Assembly: GCA_002315015.1 (NCBI GenBank)
Contig: DCEX01000018.1
Coordinates: forward strand, 62,001-126,000
Source: Faecalibacterium sp. UBA1819
Lineage (GTDB): Bacteria > Bacillota > Clostridia > Oscillospirales > Ruminococcaceae
DNA length: 64,000 nt
Direction of reading: 5' to 3'
Shown here: positions 53,600 to 62,172 of the stretch, piece after piece
Position numbering within the stretch: position 1 is the stretch's first letter
Layout of the letters: the number at the start of each line of letters is the position of its first letter
Translations under genes and position numbers: made by a program
The notes under the pieces: model-generated
The model's input: only the letters and a program-made list of their open reading frames with translations
Told to the model about the DNA's origin: nothing
The model's database searches: none

Positions 53600-54313
53600 G
53601 TGCTGAGAATTGCCGTCTGTGATGATGAGCCGCAGATTGTAAAACAATTGACTGATCTGGTGATGCAGTGTGCGCCCGACTGTGAATTAACTTGCTATGC
53701 ACATGGGGAAGAATTGCTGGAAGCGCAAAAAACGTTCGACCTGATTTTTTTGGATATTCAAATGAAGCCTTTGAATGGGATGGAAACCGCAAAAAGAATC
53801 CGCAGTTTGGATGAAGGCGTTTTGATTGTGTTTATTACCGCTTGGAAGGAATATGTGTTTGATGCTTTTGATGTAGGCGCATTTCACTACCTGTTAAAAC
53901 CGGTGCAGCTGCAAAAACTGCGTGAAATTCTGCAAAGGGCGCAGCGAGAAACCGACCGAAAGAACCACGCAAAAAAACAACAGCTTTTTTTGAAAACAAG
54001 AGAGAGAAGCTTTGTGGTGAATGTGGAGGATATTTTGTTTTTGGAGAACGCTTTGCGGAAAGTCGTCATTCATACCGATGCACAAACCATTCTTGTGTAC
54101 GGAACAATGTCGGAATTTGAAAAAAAGCTGGGGGCGGGATTTTACCGAAGCCATCGAGGGTATCTGGTCAATTTAGCCCGCATTGCGGAATACGACGCGG
54201 AAACGATTTACATGGACAACGGCGAAACCGCTTATCTCACCAAAAAGAATTACCCGGATTTTGTAAAATGCTATATGCGGTTTCTAAGAAATGGAAGGGG
54301 ACAAGATGACTGA
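53600..54313 (+). CDS. LytTR-family response regulator, AgrA/VirR-like
   Basis: A 237-residue regulator. The receiver domain has CDDEPQ, phospho-acceptor in LIFLDIQM, IVFITAW and the LLKPVQLQKL Lys region. The C-terminal LytTR DNA-binding domain covers about 125-235 with FVVNVEDILFLENALRKVV and YRSHRGYLVNLARI. Regulators of this type control secreted factors, quorum-sensing and bacteriocin genes. GTG start behind AAAGGAGGGG. Overlaps its kinase gene by 8 nt. Confidence 0.92.
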   Translation: MLRIAVCDDEPQIVKQLTDLVMQCAPDCELTCYAHGEELLEAQKTFDLIFLDIQMKPLNGMETAKRIRSLDEGVLIVFITAWKEYVFDAFDVGAFHYLLKPVQLQKLREILQRAQRETDRKNHAKKQQLFLKTRERSFVVNVEDILFLENALRKVVIHTDAQTILVYGTMSEFEKKLGAGFYRSHRGYLVNLARIAEYDAETIYMDNGETAYLTKKNYPDFVKCYMRFLRNGRGQDD

Positions 54314-55736
54314 TTTTATCCGTCAAATTTTTATGCTTGCGCTTTCTGTGTTTGAGGGCTTTTGCATGGATCGTCTGTTTCAAGCGTTTGTTTCACCACG
54401 ATGGAGTGGGCTGCGCTGGAGTACGGGCATAATCGGCGCGGTATGGGTTTTATACCACGGCATATGCCTTTGGCAAAATTGGGCGTTTTATCCGTCTTCT
54501 GTTTGGAATCTGACGGTGTATCTCTGTGTGTTGTTCGGCACGGCTTTGCTTTGGTATCGGGGCGGTATTTTGCTCAAGCTTTTCTTGGTGGTGCAGTTTG
54601 CGGCAATCCATGAATTGTCTATTTGGGCGGCAAACAGCTTGATTGCCGTTCATATGCAAGTGTTGGAGATGCTCGGCAATGGGGTACAGCAGCAAGTGTT
54701 ATCTTTGAGCGCCTTTATGAGTTTTGTGACGATTTCCAATGTGGCGTTATTCCTTGCTGTCGGAGCGCTTCGAGAGGGGATGACCTACTGTTTTATTCGG
54801 CGTATTGTGAAAGCGTGCCGATTCCCGCGCAGATTTGAAAAAAACATTCTTCCCTATCTGCTGCCTGCCGCCGCAAGCGTTCTGGTTGCCTTTTTTATCC
54901 GTTTGCTGATGCTTGCGGTAGAAAACAGTGTGACGGTAACGCTGTATGCGCGCTATCCGCAGGTATCTTTTCTGATTCCGCTGCTTGCCGTCATTTTGCT
55001 GCTTGCAAACAGTTTCAGCTTTGAAATGTTTCAAAACATGGCTGCTTTTGAGCAGCAGCGCACAGAAAAATTAGTGCTGGAAAACCAAGTGTCCAGCCTG
55101 AAAAATTCGATTGCCGAGATGGAAAGCGTCTATGAGAGCGTGCGCTCGGTAAAGCATGATATGAAAAACCATATGCTGATTTTGCGAACGCTGTTGGATG
55201 AGCCAGGTTCCGGCTGTGAAGCAAAGGCATATTTGGAGCAGTGGTATCCTCTGGTGGAGCAGATGGACATGTATATCCGAACAGGAAATGCGGTGGCAGA
55301 TGTGGTGGTGAATGCAAAATTTCAGTATGCAAAAAAGACCATTCCCGACATTTGTTTCGATGCGGAAGATTTCGTGGTGCCTGACACAATTGCTGTGAAG
55401 GCTTACGACATCGGAATTATTTTGAGCAATGGCCTGGATAACGCGGTGGAGGCGTGCCAAAACCTGCGCAGAAAAGAGCCGGATGCCGAAGCGGAGATTG
55501 TTCTGCGGTCATTTTGGAAGGGGAATATGTACTTTTTGGAAATAGAAAATAGTTTTGACGGCGTGTTTGTGATGGAGGCAGACGGCGAATATCCGCGCTC
55601 TACAAAACCCGACCCCGATGAACACGGCATTGGCCTGAAAAATATTCGCAGCTGCGCTCAAAAATACGCAGGCGACATGGATTGCATTGTAAAAGGGCGG
55701 CACTTTATTTTATCCGTGATGTTAAAAGGAACGTAG
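54306..55736 (+). CDS. GHKL sensor histidine kinase, AgrC-like
   Basis: A 476-residue kinase. The first ~230 residues hold six to seven membrane helices with no extracellular domain, as in AgrC-type peptide receptors. A short coiled coil follows, then the atypical H-box SVKHDMKNHMLILRTLL and the GHKL ATPase end with ILSNGLDNAVEAC and GIGLKNIRS. ATG 54306 (GGAAGGGG upstream) overlaps the response regulator. An agr-like peptide signal is an inference; no agrB or agrD adjoins it. Confidence 0.85.
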   Translation: MTDFIRQIFMLALSVFEGFCMDRLFQAFVSPRWSGLRWSTGIIGAVWVLYHGICLWQNWAFYPSSVWNLTVYLCVLFGTALLWYRGGILLKLFLVVQFAAIHELSIWAANSLIAVHMQVLEMLGNGVQQQVLSLSAFMSFVTISNVALFLAVGALREGMTYCFIRRIVKACRFPRRFEKNILPYLLPAAASVLVAFFIRLLMLAVENSVTVTLYARYPQVSFLIPLLAVILLLANSFSFEMFQNMAAFEQQRTEKLVLENQVSSLKNSIAEMESVYESVRSVKHDMKNHMLILRTLLDEPGSGCEAKAYLEQWYPLVEQMDMYIRTGNAVADVVVNAKFQYAKKTIPDICFDAEDFVVPDTIAVKAYDIGIILSNGLDNAVEACQNLRRKEPDAEAEIVLRSFWKGNMYFLEIENSFDGVFVMEADGEYPRSTKPDPDEHGIGLKNIRSCAQKYAGDMDCIVKGRHFILSVMLKGT

Positions 55737-55904
55737 GAAACAGAGCCTTTCCTGCTCGCTTTCCACTGTTCGTTACCATAATATCTACCGCTGATTACAT
55801 CATCTCTTTTCAGAAAGAAAAACGGTGTTATGCTGAAACAAAGGAAGCAGGGCGCTTCGTTGTTTTTAGAAACGCTCTAATGAAACAGGAAAGAGGGAAA
55901 TTAT

Positions 55905-56672
55905 ATGAGAATTACAAGCAATGCTTTTTATCCGTATCAAGCGCGAATGACAAAAACCAAGCAAAACGAAGAAACCGTGGGGCAGACAGAACAGGAACAA
56001 ACGCAAGCGGCGCAGGAACAAGCGAATACACAGGAAACAACGCAAGCCGCCGCGGGCAAAACCCTGACCAAAAGCGAAAAAGCGGAAAACCTGAAAAACT
56101 ATTTTTTGGACAAATATAAAGACTATGGGCTGACGCTCTCCTCGGGCTTGACCGCACCGAAACACGGGGTGGCGCCGTCCTTTTCGGTTGACCCGCGCGC
56201 CATTGAGCAAGCGGCAAACGACCCGCAGAAAGCGAAAGAGCTGGATGACATGCTCAGTAGTGCAACGATGATTGATTCTAATTGGTTCAATGCGATGAAT
56301 CATCCGCCAGAGGTAAAAGTGTCGCTGTCGGTGCATATCAATGCGGACGGAACATCCACAGGCATGCTGCGCAGAGAGTACAGCAGTTTAGAGGCAAAAA
56401 ACAAGTATGGCGGCTTTGATGCCAACAGCTTTTTAGACGAGCAGGACAAGCTTTGGGAAAAGCATGAGTCTGATTTTGACTATGCAAAAGCGGTTGGAGA
56501 AGATTCTGTCGGAAAAGCTTCGGAAAAGATTTGGGAGGAGCATTTGGAGGATAAACAACGGCTGCGGCAATATCGCAATGATGTGCGTATGGAAGAATGG
56601 GTAAGCGGACAAACCGAGCAAAAGTATTTTCTCACCGGGCAGAAAAACCAATTCATGGACATAAAAGCGTAA
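55905..56672 (+). CDS. Protein of unknown function
   Basis: A 255-residue, hydrophilic protein without signal peptide or membrane helix. Residues ~20-50 are a Gln/Thr/Glu/Ala-rich linker. The middle part includes KNYFLDKYKDYGLTLSSGL and FSVDPRAIEQAANDPQKAKE. The C-terminus is helical and charged. I recognise no family. AGAGGG precedes ATG by about 8 nt. It follows the LytTR/GHKL pair by 168 nt in the same direction and may be regulated by it (inference). A terminator follows. Confidence 0.75.
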   Translation: MRITSNAFYPYQARMTKTKQNEETVGQTEQEQTQAAQEQANTQETTQAAAGKTLTKSEKAENLKNYFLDKYKDYGLTLSSGLTAPKHGVAPSFSVDPRAIEQAANDPQKAKELDDMLSSATMIDSNWFNAMNHPPEVKVSLSVHINADGTSTGMLRREYSSLEAKNKYGGFDANSFLDEQDKLWEKHESDFDYAKAVGEDSVGKASEKIWEEHLEDKQRLRQYRNDVRMEEWVSGQTEQKYFLTGQKNQFMDIKA

Positions 56673-56701
56673 GCAAAACAGATCGTTTGTGAAGTATCAT
56701 G

Positions 56702-56745
56702 GGCGGGGAACCAAGCGGCAAAATGCGGTTTCCTGCCTTTTTTGT
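56702..56745 (+). terminator. Terminator after the unknown gene
   Basis: GGCGGGGAACC / GGTTTCCTGCC stem followed by TTTTTTG. Confidence 0.75.
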
Positions 56746-56846
56746 CGAAGCATCGGCGTGAGGGGTTCGTTTTCAGTTCTAAGTACACCTTGATTTTGCA
56801 TATAGATAAAAGCATGACACAGAATCAGAAAAGGGTGTGACACGAT

Positions 56847-57662
56847 ATGTGGGAAAAACAGGCGGGCGATGTGCCGGGCGGACAGCTCCACCCGTGGAAG
56901 GAGCAGAGAAAGCGCGCGCAGGATATGGGCGAGGACGCAAGCGCACTGCTGTTTGTACAGCTGGTGCTGTGCGTGATGATTGCGTTAATTGTGTTTTTTG
57001 CCAAAATGTCACAAGCGCCGTTTTTTACCGATATGCGCCAGCAATATCAGGAAATGATTTCTTACGGCGTGGAATTTTCGTCTGATAACCCCATGATTCG
57101 CTTTGCAACGGGCGGCGTGGATGCGTTAAGAGATCAGGCGCAGAAAGTATTGGATGAATTACAGGCTTATGAACCGGAGGCTTTAACGGGCAGCGGCGGC
57201 TTTTGGCCGATCAAGAGCCATGAGGTGCCGCAAGGAGCTTCTATGGAGCCATACGTCAGCCCGCAGGAGCTGACCCTGCCTGTGGCGGGTGTGTTCACCT
57301 CGGAGTTTGGCTTTCGCGAAAACCCGGTAACAGGCGAGGATGATTTTCACGCGGGTATTGACCTTGCTGCGGCGGAAGGAACGCCGGTGAAAAGCGCGCT
57401 GAAAGGTCAAGTGCTGAAAACAGGCTACAACGATTCCCGCGGCAGTTATATTCTTGTGCGCCATGAAAATGGGGTGCAGACTTTGTATCAGCATCTTTCC
57501 TTTGCCGCCGTTCGGCAGGGACAAGCGGTGGAAGCCGGAGAGGTCATCGGTATGGTGGGCAGCACGGGCTTATCGACAGGGCCGCACCTGCATTTTGAGC
57601 TGCGTGTGAACGGTGTATGCGTTGACCCCGCACTCAGCTTGCCGCAGATACAAGAGGGCTGA
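56847..57662 (+). CDS. spoIVFA: SpoIVFA-like protein with M23 (LytM) domain
   Basis: A 271-residue protein: short N-terminal cytosolic part, one membrane helix (LFVQLVLCVMIALIVFFA), then an M23 domain at the end. The zinc ligands and catalytic His are all visible: FHAGIDLAAAEGTPV (HxxxD), QTLYQHL and GPHLHFEL (HxH). The next gene is an M50 protease, and the following genes are the radical SAM/DUF2344 pair, matching the clostridial spoIVFA-spoIVFB neighbourhood. In Bacillus, SpoIVFA anchors and restrains SpoIVFB in the forespore membrane. Only a 5-nt gap to the next gene. Confidence 0.8.
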   Translation: MWEKQAGDVPGGQLHPWKEQRKRAQDMGEDASALLFVQLVLCVMIALIVFFAKMSQAPFFTDMRQQYQEMISYGVEFSSDNPMIRFATGGVDALRDQAQKVLDELQAYEPEALTGSGGFWPIKSHEVPQGASMEPYVSPQELTLPVAGVFTSEFGFRENPVTGEDDFHAGIDLAAAEGTPVKSALKGQVLKTGYNDSRGSYILVRHENGVQTLYQHLSFAAVRQGQAVEAGEVIGMVGSTGLSTGPHLHFELRVNGVCVDPALSLPQIQEG

Positions 57663-57667
57663 ACCGG

Positions 57668-58255
57668 ATGTCTCAGACAGATCGGGCAATGCTGCTGGGA
57701 GGCTTGCTTTTCATTGGTTTCCTTTATGATTCTATGGGCTTTCTGCGCATGGCGCTGCTGTGCAGCTTTTTGCACGAGGCGGGGCATGTGCTGGTGTTTT
57801 TGCTTTGCACCGGGCGCTGGCCGAAGCTGTGCTTTGGGTTTGGCGGCATTGCCCTCAGCGGTGCTCAGACGCTGGGGCGAAAGCAAGAGCTGGCCGTTTT
57901 GTGTGCCGGCCCGGCGGTCAATTTTCTGTTTGCGGCGGTGCTCTACGGCATCGCCCAGCAGCGTGCTTCCTACGGGGTGTATTTTTTGGCGGCTGTCAGC
58001 TTTTGCACCGGCGCATATAATTTGCTGCCGCTGGAAGTGCTGGACGGCGGGCGGATTTTGCAAAATTTGGCAGCGGGGCGCCATACATCCTTGGCGGTAC
58101 GGTTGCAGCGGTGGGTGCTGTTTTTGTTTTGCTTATTGTGTGCAGCGGCCGGGTGCTGTTCCGCGCTGGAATGGCGTGCCCGTATTGCTGCGCTTTTGGC
58201 GGCAGCTTATATTGCGGTGCAGGAATGGGGGCCAAAACGCTCTTTTCGGTATTAA
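57668..58255 (+). CDS. spoIVFB: SpoIVFB-like M50 intramembrane metalloprotease
   Basis: A 195-residue membrane protease with about five to six helices. The zinc motif is HEAGH at residues 36-40 and the third-ligand loop is LLPLEVLDGGR. There is no PDZ domain or CBS domain. SpoIVFB cuts pro-sigma-K during sporulation. Assignment rests on this architecture and on its coupling to a SpoIVFA-like gene. Followed by a repeat and a promoter rather than by more of the operon. Confidence 0.82.
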   Translation: MSQTDRAMLLGGLLFIGFLYDSMGFLRMALLCSFLHEAGHVLVFLLCTGRWPKLCFGFGGIALSGAQTLGRKQELAVLCAGPAVNFLFAAVLYGIAQQRASYGVYFLAAVSFCTGAYNLLPLEVLDGGRILQNLAAGRHTSLAVRLQRWVLFLFCLLCAAAGCCSALEWRARIAALLAAAYIAVQEWGPKRSFRY

Positions 58256-58320
58256 GAAAGACCATCAACAAGTGCGCAGAGCAGCAGCTTTGCGTGCTTT
58301 TTGCCTTGCAGCCTCGCACA

Positions 58321-58366
58321 TCTTACGAAAAATCTGTACATTTCTTTGTTTTCAGATACGCCCTAG
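58321..58366 (-). repeat. Dispersed intergenic repeat, copy 3
   Basis: Minus strand TAGGGCGTATCTGAAAACA continuing AAGAAATGTACAGAT. Matches copies at 35852 and 37043. Lies between the SpoIVFB-like gene and the radical SAM promoter. Confidence 0.6.
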
Positions 58367-58402
58367 GGCAATAAACGGTTCACGCAAGAAAAACATTTCA
58401 AA

Positions 58403-58431
58403 TTGCTTTTTGATGTAAAATCGAGTATAAT
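58403..58431 (+). promoter_or_regulatory. Promoter of the radical SAM gene
   Basis: TTGCTT at 58403-58408, 17-nt spacer, TATAAT at 58426-58431. Confidence 0.6.
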
Positions 58432-58511
58432 AATACCACTCATGTGCAAGTGTCAGGGCTATGCCCGCGCTTGCAGCGAAACGCACTGTGACCAAAAGAA
58501 AGGATGTCAGA

Positions 58512-60380
58512 ATGGACGAAGCACTGAAAGCCGCCTTATCCGCTGTGCAAAAGCCCGGACGTTACACCGGCGGTGAGCCGGGATGTGTTTACAAAGAAAA
58601 AGAGCAGCTAAGCTTGCGGTTTGCCTTTTGCTTTCCCGACACTTACGAAGTAGGCATGTCTTTTTTAGGCATGAAGATTCTGTATGAAATTTTGAATGCG
58701 CGCGAGGACATTTGGTGTGAGCGCTGTTTTATGCCGTGGGTGGACATGCGCCGCGAAATGCAGCAGCGCGGACTGCCCTTGTATGCGCTGGAAAGCAAAG
58801 ACCCGCTGAGTGAGTTTGACGTGATCGGCTTCACGCTGCAATACGAGCTGTCTTATACCAATATCCTTGCCATGCTGGATTTGGCGGGGCTGCCCTTGCT
58901 GTGCAGCGAACGCACGGACGACATGCCCATTATTGTGGCGGGTGGGCCGTGTGCCTGCAACTCCGAGCCGCTGACGGATTTTATCGACCTGTTTATGCTG
59001 GGCGAAGGGGAAATTCAGCTTCCCGCGGTGTGCGACACCATTATTGCCGGGCGCAAAGCGGGCTTGTCAAAACATGAAATCTTGAAAAATTGTGCCGCCA
59101 TTCAAGGCGTTTATATCCCGGCTTTGTACGACGTGGAATATCACGAGGATGGGCGCGTGAAAGAAATTCGCGCCAAGGAAGGCGCACCGATGCCCGTGCG
59201 AAAGGCCATCATTGAGGATATGAACACGCAGCCTTTGCCGCAGAATTTTGTGGTGCCGATGATTGGCGCAGTGCATGACCGTGCGCAAATTGAAGTGCTG
59301 CGCGGCTGTGTGCGCGGCTGCCGTTTTTGTCAGGCGGGCTTTTTGTACCGCCCGATGCGCGAGCGCGACGCAGCTTTGCTGAGTACGGCGGGCAAGGCGC
59401 TTTGTGAAAATACGGGCTATGATGAAATTTCCTTAACCAGCCTTTCTACCAGCGACCACAGCGATTTGGAAACGCTGCTCGACGATATGCTCGACTGGAC
59501 GCAGAGCGAGCATGTGAGCATGTCTCTGCCGTCTTTGCGCGTGGACAACTTCTCTCAAAGTTTGGTGGAGAAAATCAGCCGTGTGCGCAAAAGCGGGCTG
59601 ACCTTTGCCGCTGAGGCAGGTACGCAGCGTTTGCGCGATGTCATCAACAAAAACGTCACATGGGAAGAAATTGAGCGCACCTGCAAGCTGGCATTCGGCG
59701 CGGGATACACCTCGGTGAAGCTGTACTTTATGATGGGACTGCCCACCGAAACCATGGAGGATATTGAGGGCATTGCCGAAACGGCACAGCGCGTGGTGGA
59801 CCTTTACTATGCAAACCCCGACCACCCGAAAGGAAAGGGCGTACAGGTTTCCATCAGCGTGGCGTGCTTTGTGCCGAAGCCGCACACCCCGTTCCAGTTT
59901 GTGCCGCAGGATAAACCCGAGCTTTTGCAGGAAAAGCAGCAGCATCTGCTGCACAGCGTAAAAAGCCGCAAAATCAGCGTGAGCTATCACGACAGCAAAA
60001 CCAGCTTTTTGGAAGGTGTGTTTGCCAAAGGCGACCGCCGTTTGGGCAAGGTATTGCTGGAGGCTTACCGCCGCGGCTGTGCCTTTGACGGATGGGAAGA
60101 ACACTTCTTGTTCGATACTTGGATGCAGGTGTTTGAGGACTTGGGTGTTGACCCCTCGTTTTATGTACACCGTCCCATCGGCTTGGACGAGGTTACGCCG
60201 TGGAGCCATATGGATTACGGCATCAGCCACGATTATCTGGTGCGTGAATACAAAAAGGCGCTGGAAGCGAAAACCACCCAGCCGTGCAACCGTGCCTGTG
60301 CGGGGTGCGGCGCGAATCAACTGCTGAAAGGGGGCGTGTGCTTTGATTACAGCAAGAATGTGGTTCACCAAAACGGGTGA
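58512..60380 (+). CDS. Radical SAM protein, TIGR03960 family
   Basis: A 622-residue enzyme. An N-terminal B12-binding-like region (CFPDTYEVGMSFLGMKILYE, PIIVAGGPCACNSEPL) is followed by the radical SAM domain with RGCVRGCRFCQAGF (CxxxCxxC) and SLTSLSTSDHSDLE. The C-terminus has extra cysteines (CNRACAGCGANQ). In Clostridia it is regularly next to the DUF2344 gene and near rplU or RNase G genes; its reaction is not established. ATG 58512 has AAAGGATG upstream. Overlaps the next gene by 38 nt. Confidence 0.88.
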   Translation: MDEALKAALSAVQKPGRYTGGEPGCVYKEKEQLSLRFAFCFPDTYEVGMSFLGMKILYEILNAREDIWCERCFMPWVDMRREMQQRGLPLYALESKDPLSEFDVIGFTLQYELSYTNILAMLDLAGLPLLCSERTDDMPIIVAGGPCACNSEPLTDFIDLFMLGEGEIQLPAVCDTIIAGRKAGLSKHEILKNCAAIQGVYIPALYDVEYHEDGRVKEIRAKEGAPMPVRKAIIEDMNTQPLPQNFVVPMIGAVHDRAQIEVLRGCVRGCRFCQAGFLYRPMRERDAALLSTAGKALCENTGYDEISLTSLSTSDHSDLETLLDDMLDWTQSEHVSMSLPSLRVDNFSQSLVEKISRVRKSGLTFAAEAGTQRLRDVINKNVTWEEIERTCKLAFGAGYTSVKLYFMMGLPTETMEDIEGIAETAQRVVDLYYANPDHPKGKGVQVSISVACFVPKPHTPFQFVPQDKPELLQEKQQHLLHSVKSRKISVSYHDSKTSFLEGVFAKGDRRLGKVLLEAYRRGCAFDGWEEHFLFDTWMQVFEDLGVDPSFYVHRPIGLDEVTPWSHMDYGISHDYLVREYKKALEAKTTQPCNRACAGCGANQLLKGGVCFDYSKNVVHQNG

Positions 60381-60999
60381 GGCCTCCTATATTTCCCTGC
60401 TGGATTTGCAGCGTGTGATGCAGCGTGCGCTCAAGCGTTCCGGCTTGCCGGTTTGGTACACGCAGGGCTTTAACCCCCATATTTATATGACGTTTTCTGC
60501 GCCGCTTGCCTTGGGGCAGGAGAGCCTGACGGAATCGCTTGACTTCCGCTTGACCGAGGAAGTGGACTGGACGGCAGCGCGTGACACGCTGAACGGCTGT
60601 CTGCCGCGCGGCATTCGTGCAGTGCGCGTAGAAGAAGCCAAAATGGACCCCTGCGAAATTGCGGCGGCTTGTTATGAGCTGAGCGTGGGCAAGGAGTATG
60701 CCGGAAAAGCGCGGGAAGCGTTTGACGCTTACAACGAAGCGCCGCAAGCGATTGTGGTGAAAGAGGGCAAGCGAGGCAAGAAAAAAGAGCTGGATTTAAA
60801 GCAGTATGCCCCGGCGCTTGACTATAAAAATAAGGATGGCGAGCTGGTAGTTCGTTTAACGCTTCCGGCGGGCAACACGTTTACGGTAAATCCGGCCATG
60901 ATTTTGGCTTGGCTTTCCGAGCATCATGGGCTGGAAAGCTACCGCGTGCGGATTTTGCGCACCGGATTGCAGACAGCCGAGGGGAAAGCGTTTGTGTAA
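60343..60999 (+). CDS. DUF2344 / TIGR03936 family protein
   Basis: A 218-residue protein whose start MWFTKTGEASYISLLDLQRV and the LPVWYTQGFNPHIYMTFSAP block are characteristic. It is often fused to or next to the TIGR03960 radical SAM protein; function unknown, probably RNA-related. I chose TTG 60343 because AAAGGGGG lies 8 nt upstream; ATG 60358 is the alternative. Overlap with the previous gene suggests coupling. Confidence 0.85.
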   Translation: MITARMWFTKTGEASYISLLDLQRVMQRALKRSGLPVWYTQGFNPHIYMTFSAPLALGQESLTESLDFRLTEEVDWTAARDTLNGCLPRGIRAVRVEEAKMDPCEIAAACYELSVGKEYAGKAREAFDAYNEAPQAIVVKEGKRGKKKELDLKQYAPALDYKNKDGELVVRLTLPAGNTFTVNPAMILAWLSEHHGLESYRVRILRTGLQTAEGKAFV

Positions 61000-61041
61000 A
61001 CAGCTGTTTTTTAAGTTTCTTGCTGAAAATGGCGATTGTGC

Positions 61042-61070
61042 TTGCTTTTTTAAGCGGTTTGTGCTATCAT
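61042..61070 (+). promoter_or_regulatory. Promoter of rplS
   Basis: TTGCTT at 61042-61047, 17-nt spacer, TATCAT at 61065-61070. Confidence 0.6.
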
Positions 61071-61076
61071 ATTACA

Positions 61077-61172
61077 GCGTTATGTTCCGCTGTTCCATCA
61101 GCGGGGTTAATGTCGAACATTAAACAGGCAGTCCTCTGTCGGCGTATGCCGGGTATGAATGTCGCAACACTA
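61077..61172 (+). promoter_or_regulatory. Probable L19 leader RNA
   Basis: Untranslated region with three short stems (CCGCTGTTCCATCAGCGG at about 61088, TAATGTCGAACATTA at about 61109, CAGTCCTCTGTCGG...) ending at the rplS ribosome-binding site. Many Firmicutes have an L19 autoregulatory leader here. Not confirmed by a covariance model. Confidence 0.4.
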
Positions 61173-61186
61173 TGGAGGAAATGAAA

Positions 61187-61531
61187 ATGGACGCAATGAA
61201 AGTATTTACCGAAGAGCTTTTGAAAAAAGACGCTCCCCAGTTCAACGTAGGTGACACCGTGCGTGTTTCCGTTCGTATCAAGGAAGGCGAGCGCGAGCGT
61301 ATTCAGGCCTTTGAGGGCACTGTCATCGCAAAGAAACACGGCGGCATCGCTGAGACCTTCACGGTTCGCCGCACTTCTTACGGTGTTGGTGTTGAGCGTG
61401 TGTTCCCGGTTCACTCTCCGTTTGTAGAGAAGGTTGAGGTTGTGCGCAAAGGTAAAGTGCGCCGTGCCAAGCTGTTCTACCTGCGTGAGCGCACCGGCAA
61501 GGCTGCAAAGGTTAAAGAAGAACTTCGATAA
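61187..61531 (+). CDS. rplS: 50S ribosomal protein L19
   Basis: A 114-residue ribosomal protein at the 30S-50S interface. The blocks [20 protein letters not shown] and [11 protein letters not shown], then [20 protein letters not shown] and [19 protein letters not shown], are diagnostic. Start ATG 61187 with TGGAGGAA 8 nt upstream gives the normal length; ATGs at 61172 and 61181 sit on or next to that site. Confidence 0.98.
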   Translation: MDAMKVFTEELLKKDAPQFNVGDTVRVSVRIKEGERERIQAFEGTVIAKKHGGIAETFTVRRTSYGVGVERVFPVHSPFVEKVEVVRKGKVRRAKLFYLRERTGKAAKVKEELR

Positions 61532-61535
61532 GCTT

Positions 61536-61569
61536 CAAAAGGGGAGAATGCAAATTCTCCCCTTTTTTG
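61536..61569 (+). terminator. Terminator after rplS
   Basis: AAAAGGGGAGAAT / ATTCTCCCCTTTT stem with a short loop, then TTG. Confidence 0.85.
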
Positions 61570-61641
61570 CCATTTATGGCGAAAAAGCAAGGCTTTTCCG
61601 TGGCCAAGCCTTGCGTGATATGTCAAAAGGGGGAGAACCAT

Positions 61642-62169
61642 ATGCAGAAAGCATCCCGTGCTGCCACCGAAGTGTTTGAGTGGTATGAGTCGATTTTGCT
61701 GGCGTTTTTGGCCGTGATTCTGATATTTTTTCTGGTGGGGCGCGCTGTCGGCGTTTCGGGAGAATCCATGTATCCGACATTAGACGACGGCAATCAGCTT
61801 TTTGTTCAAACATTAACGTCCAAGCCGACTTACGGCGACATTGTGGTGGCGGACAATTACACCGGTTACGGAGACCCGATTATTAAGCGGTTGATTGGAA
61901 TGCCGGGCGACGTCATCGACCTGGACCCGGTGACTAATCGTGTCATCCGCAATGGGGAAGTGCTGGACGAGCCGTATCTGTCCGTGCCCACTTACCCCGA
62001 GGATGTGCCGTTCCCCATTACCGTTCCAGAGGGAAAGGTATTTTTGATGGGCGACAATCGGACAAATTCACTCGACAGCCGTTCTTCGCAGGTTGGCTGT
62101 ATTGACCAAAGGGCGCTTTTGGGCAAGGTTGTGCTCAGATTTTCGCCGTTTGAAAAAATTGGGGGATAA
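61642..62169 (+). CDS. lepB: Signal peptidase I
   Basis: A 175-residue serine-lysine membrane protease. One N-terminal helix (LLAFLAVILIFFLVGRAV), the catalytic Ser in SGESMYPTL (Ser42), the catalytic Lys in IIKRLIGMPGD (Lys82), and the box VFLMGDNRTNSLDSR. ATG 61642 follows AAAAGGGGGAG. It sits between rplS and rbgA as in Bacillus-type orders. Confidence 0.96.
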   Translation: MQKASRAATEVFEWYESILLAFLAVILIFFLVGRAVGVSGESMYPTLDDGNQLFVQTLTSKPTYGDIVVADNYTGYGDPIIKRLIGMPGDVIDLDPVTNRVIRNGEVLDEPYLSVPTYPEDVPFPITVPEGKVFLMGDNRTNSLDSRSSQVGCIDQRALLGKVVLRFSPFEKIGG

Positions 62170-62172
62170 ATC

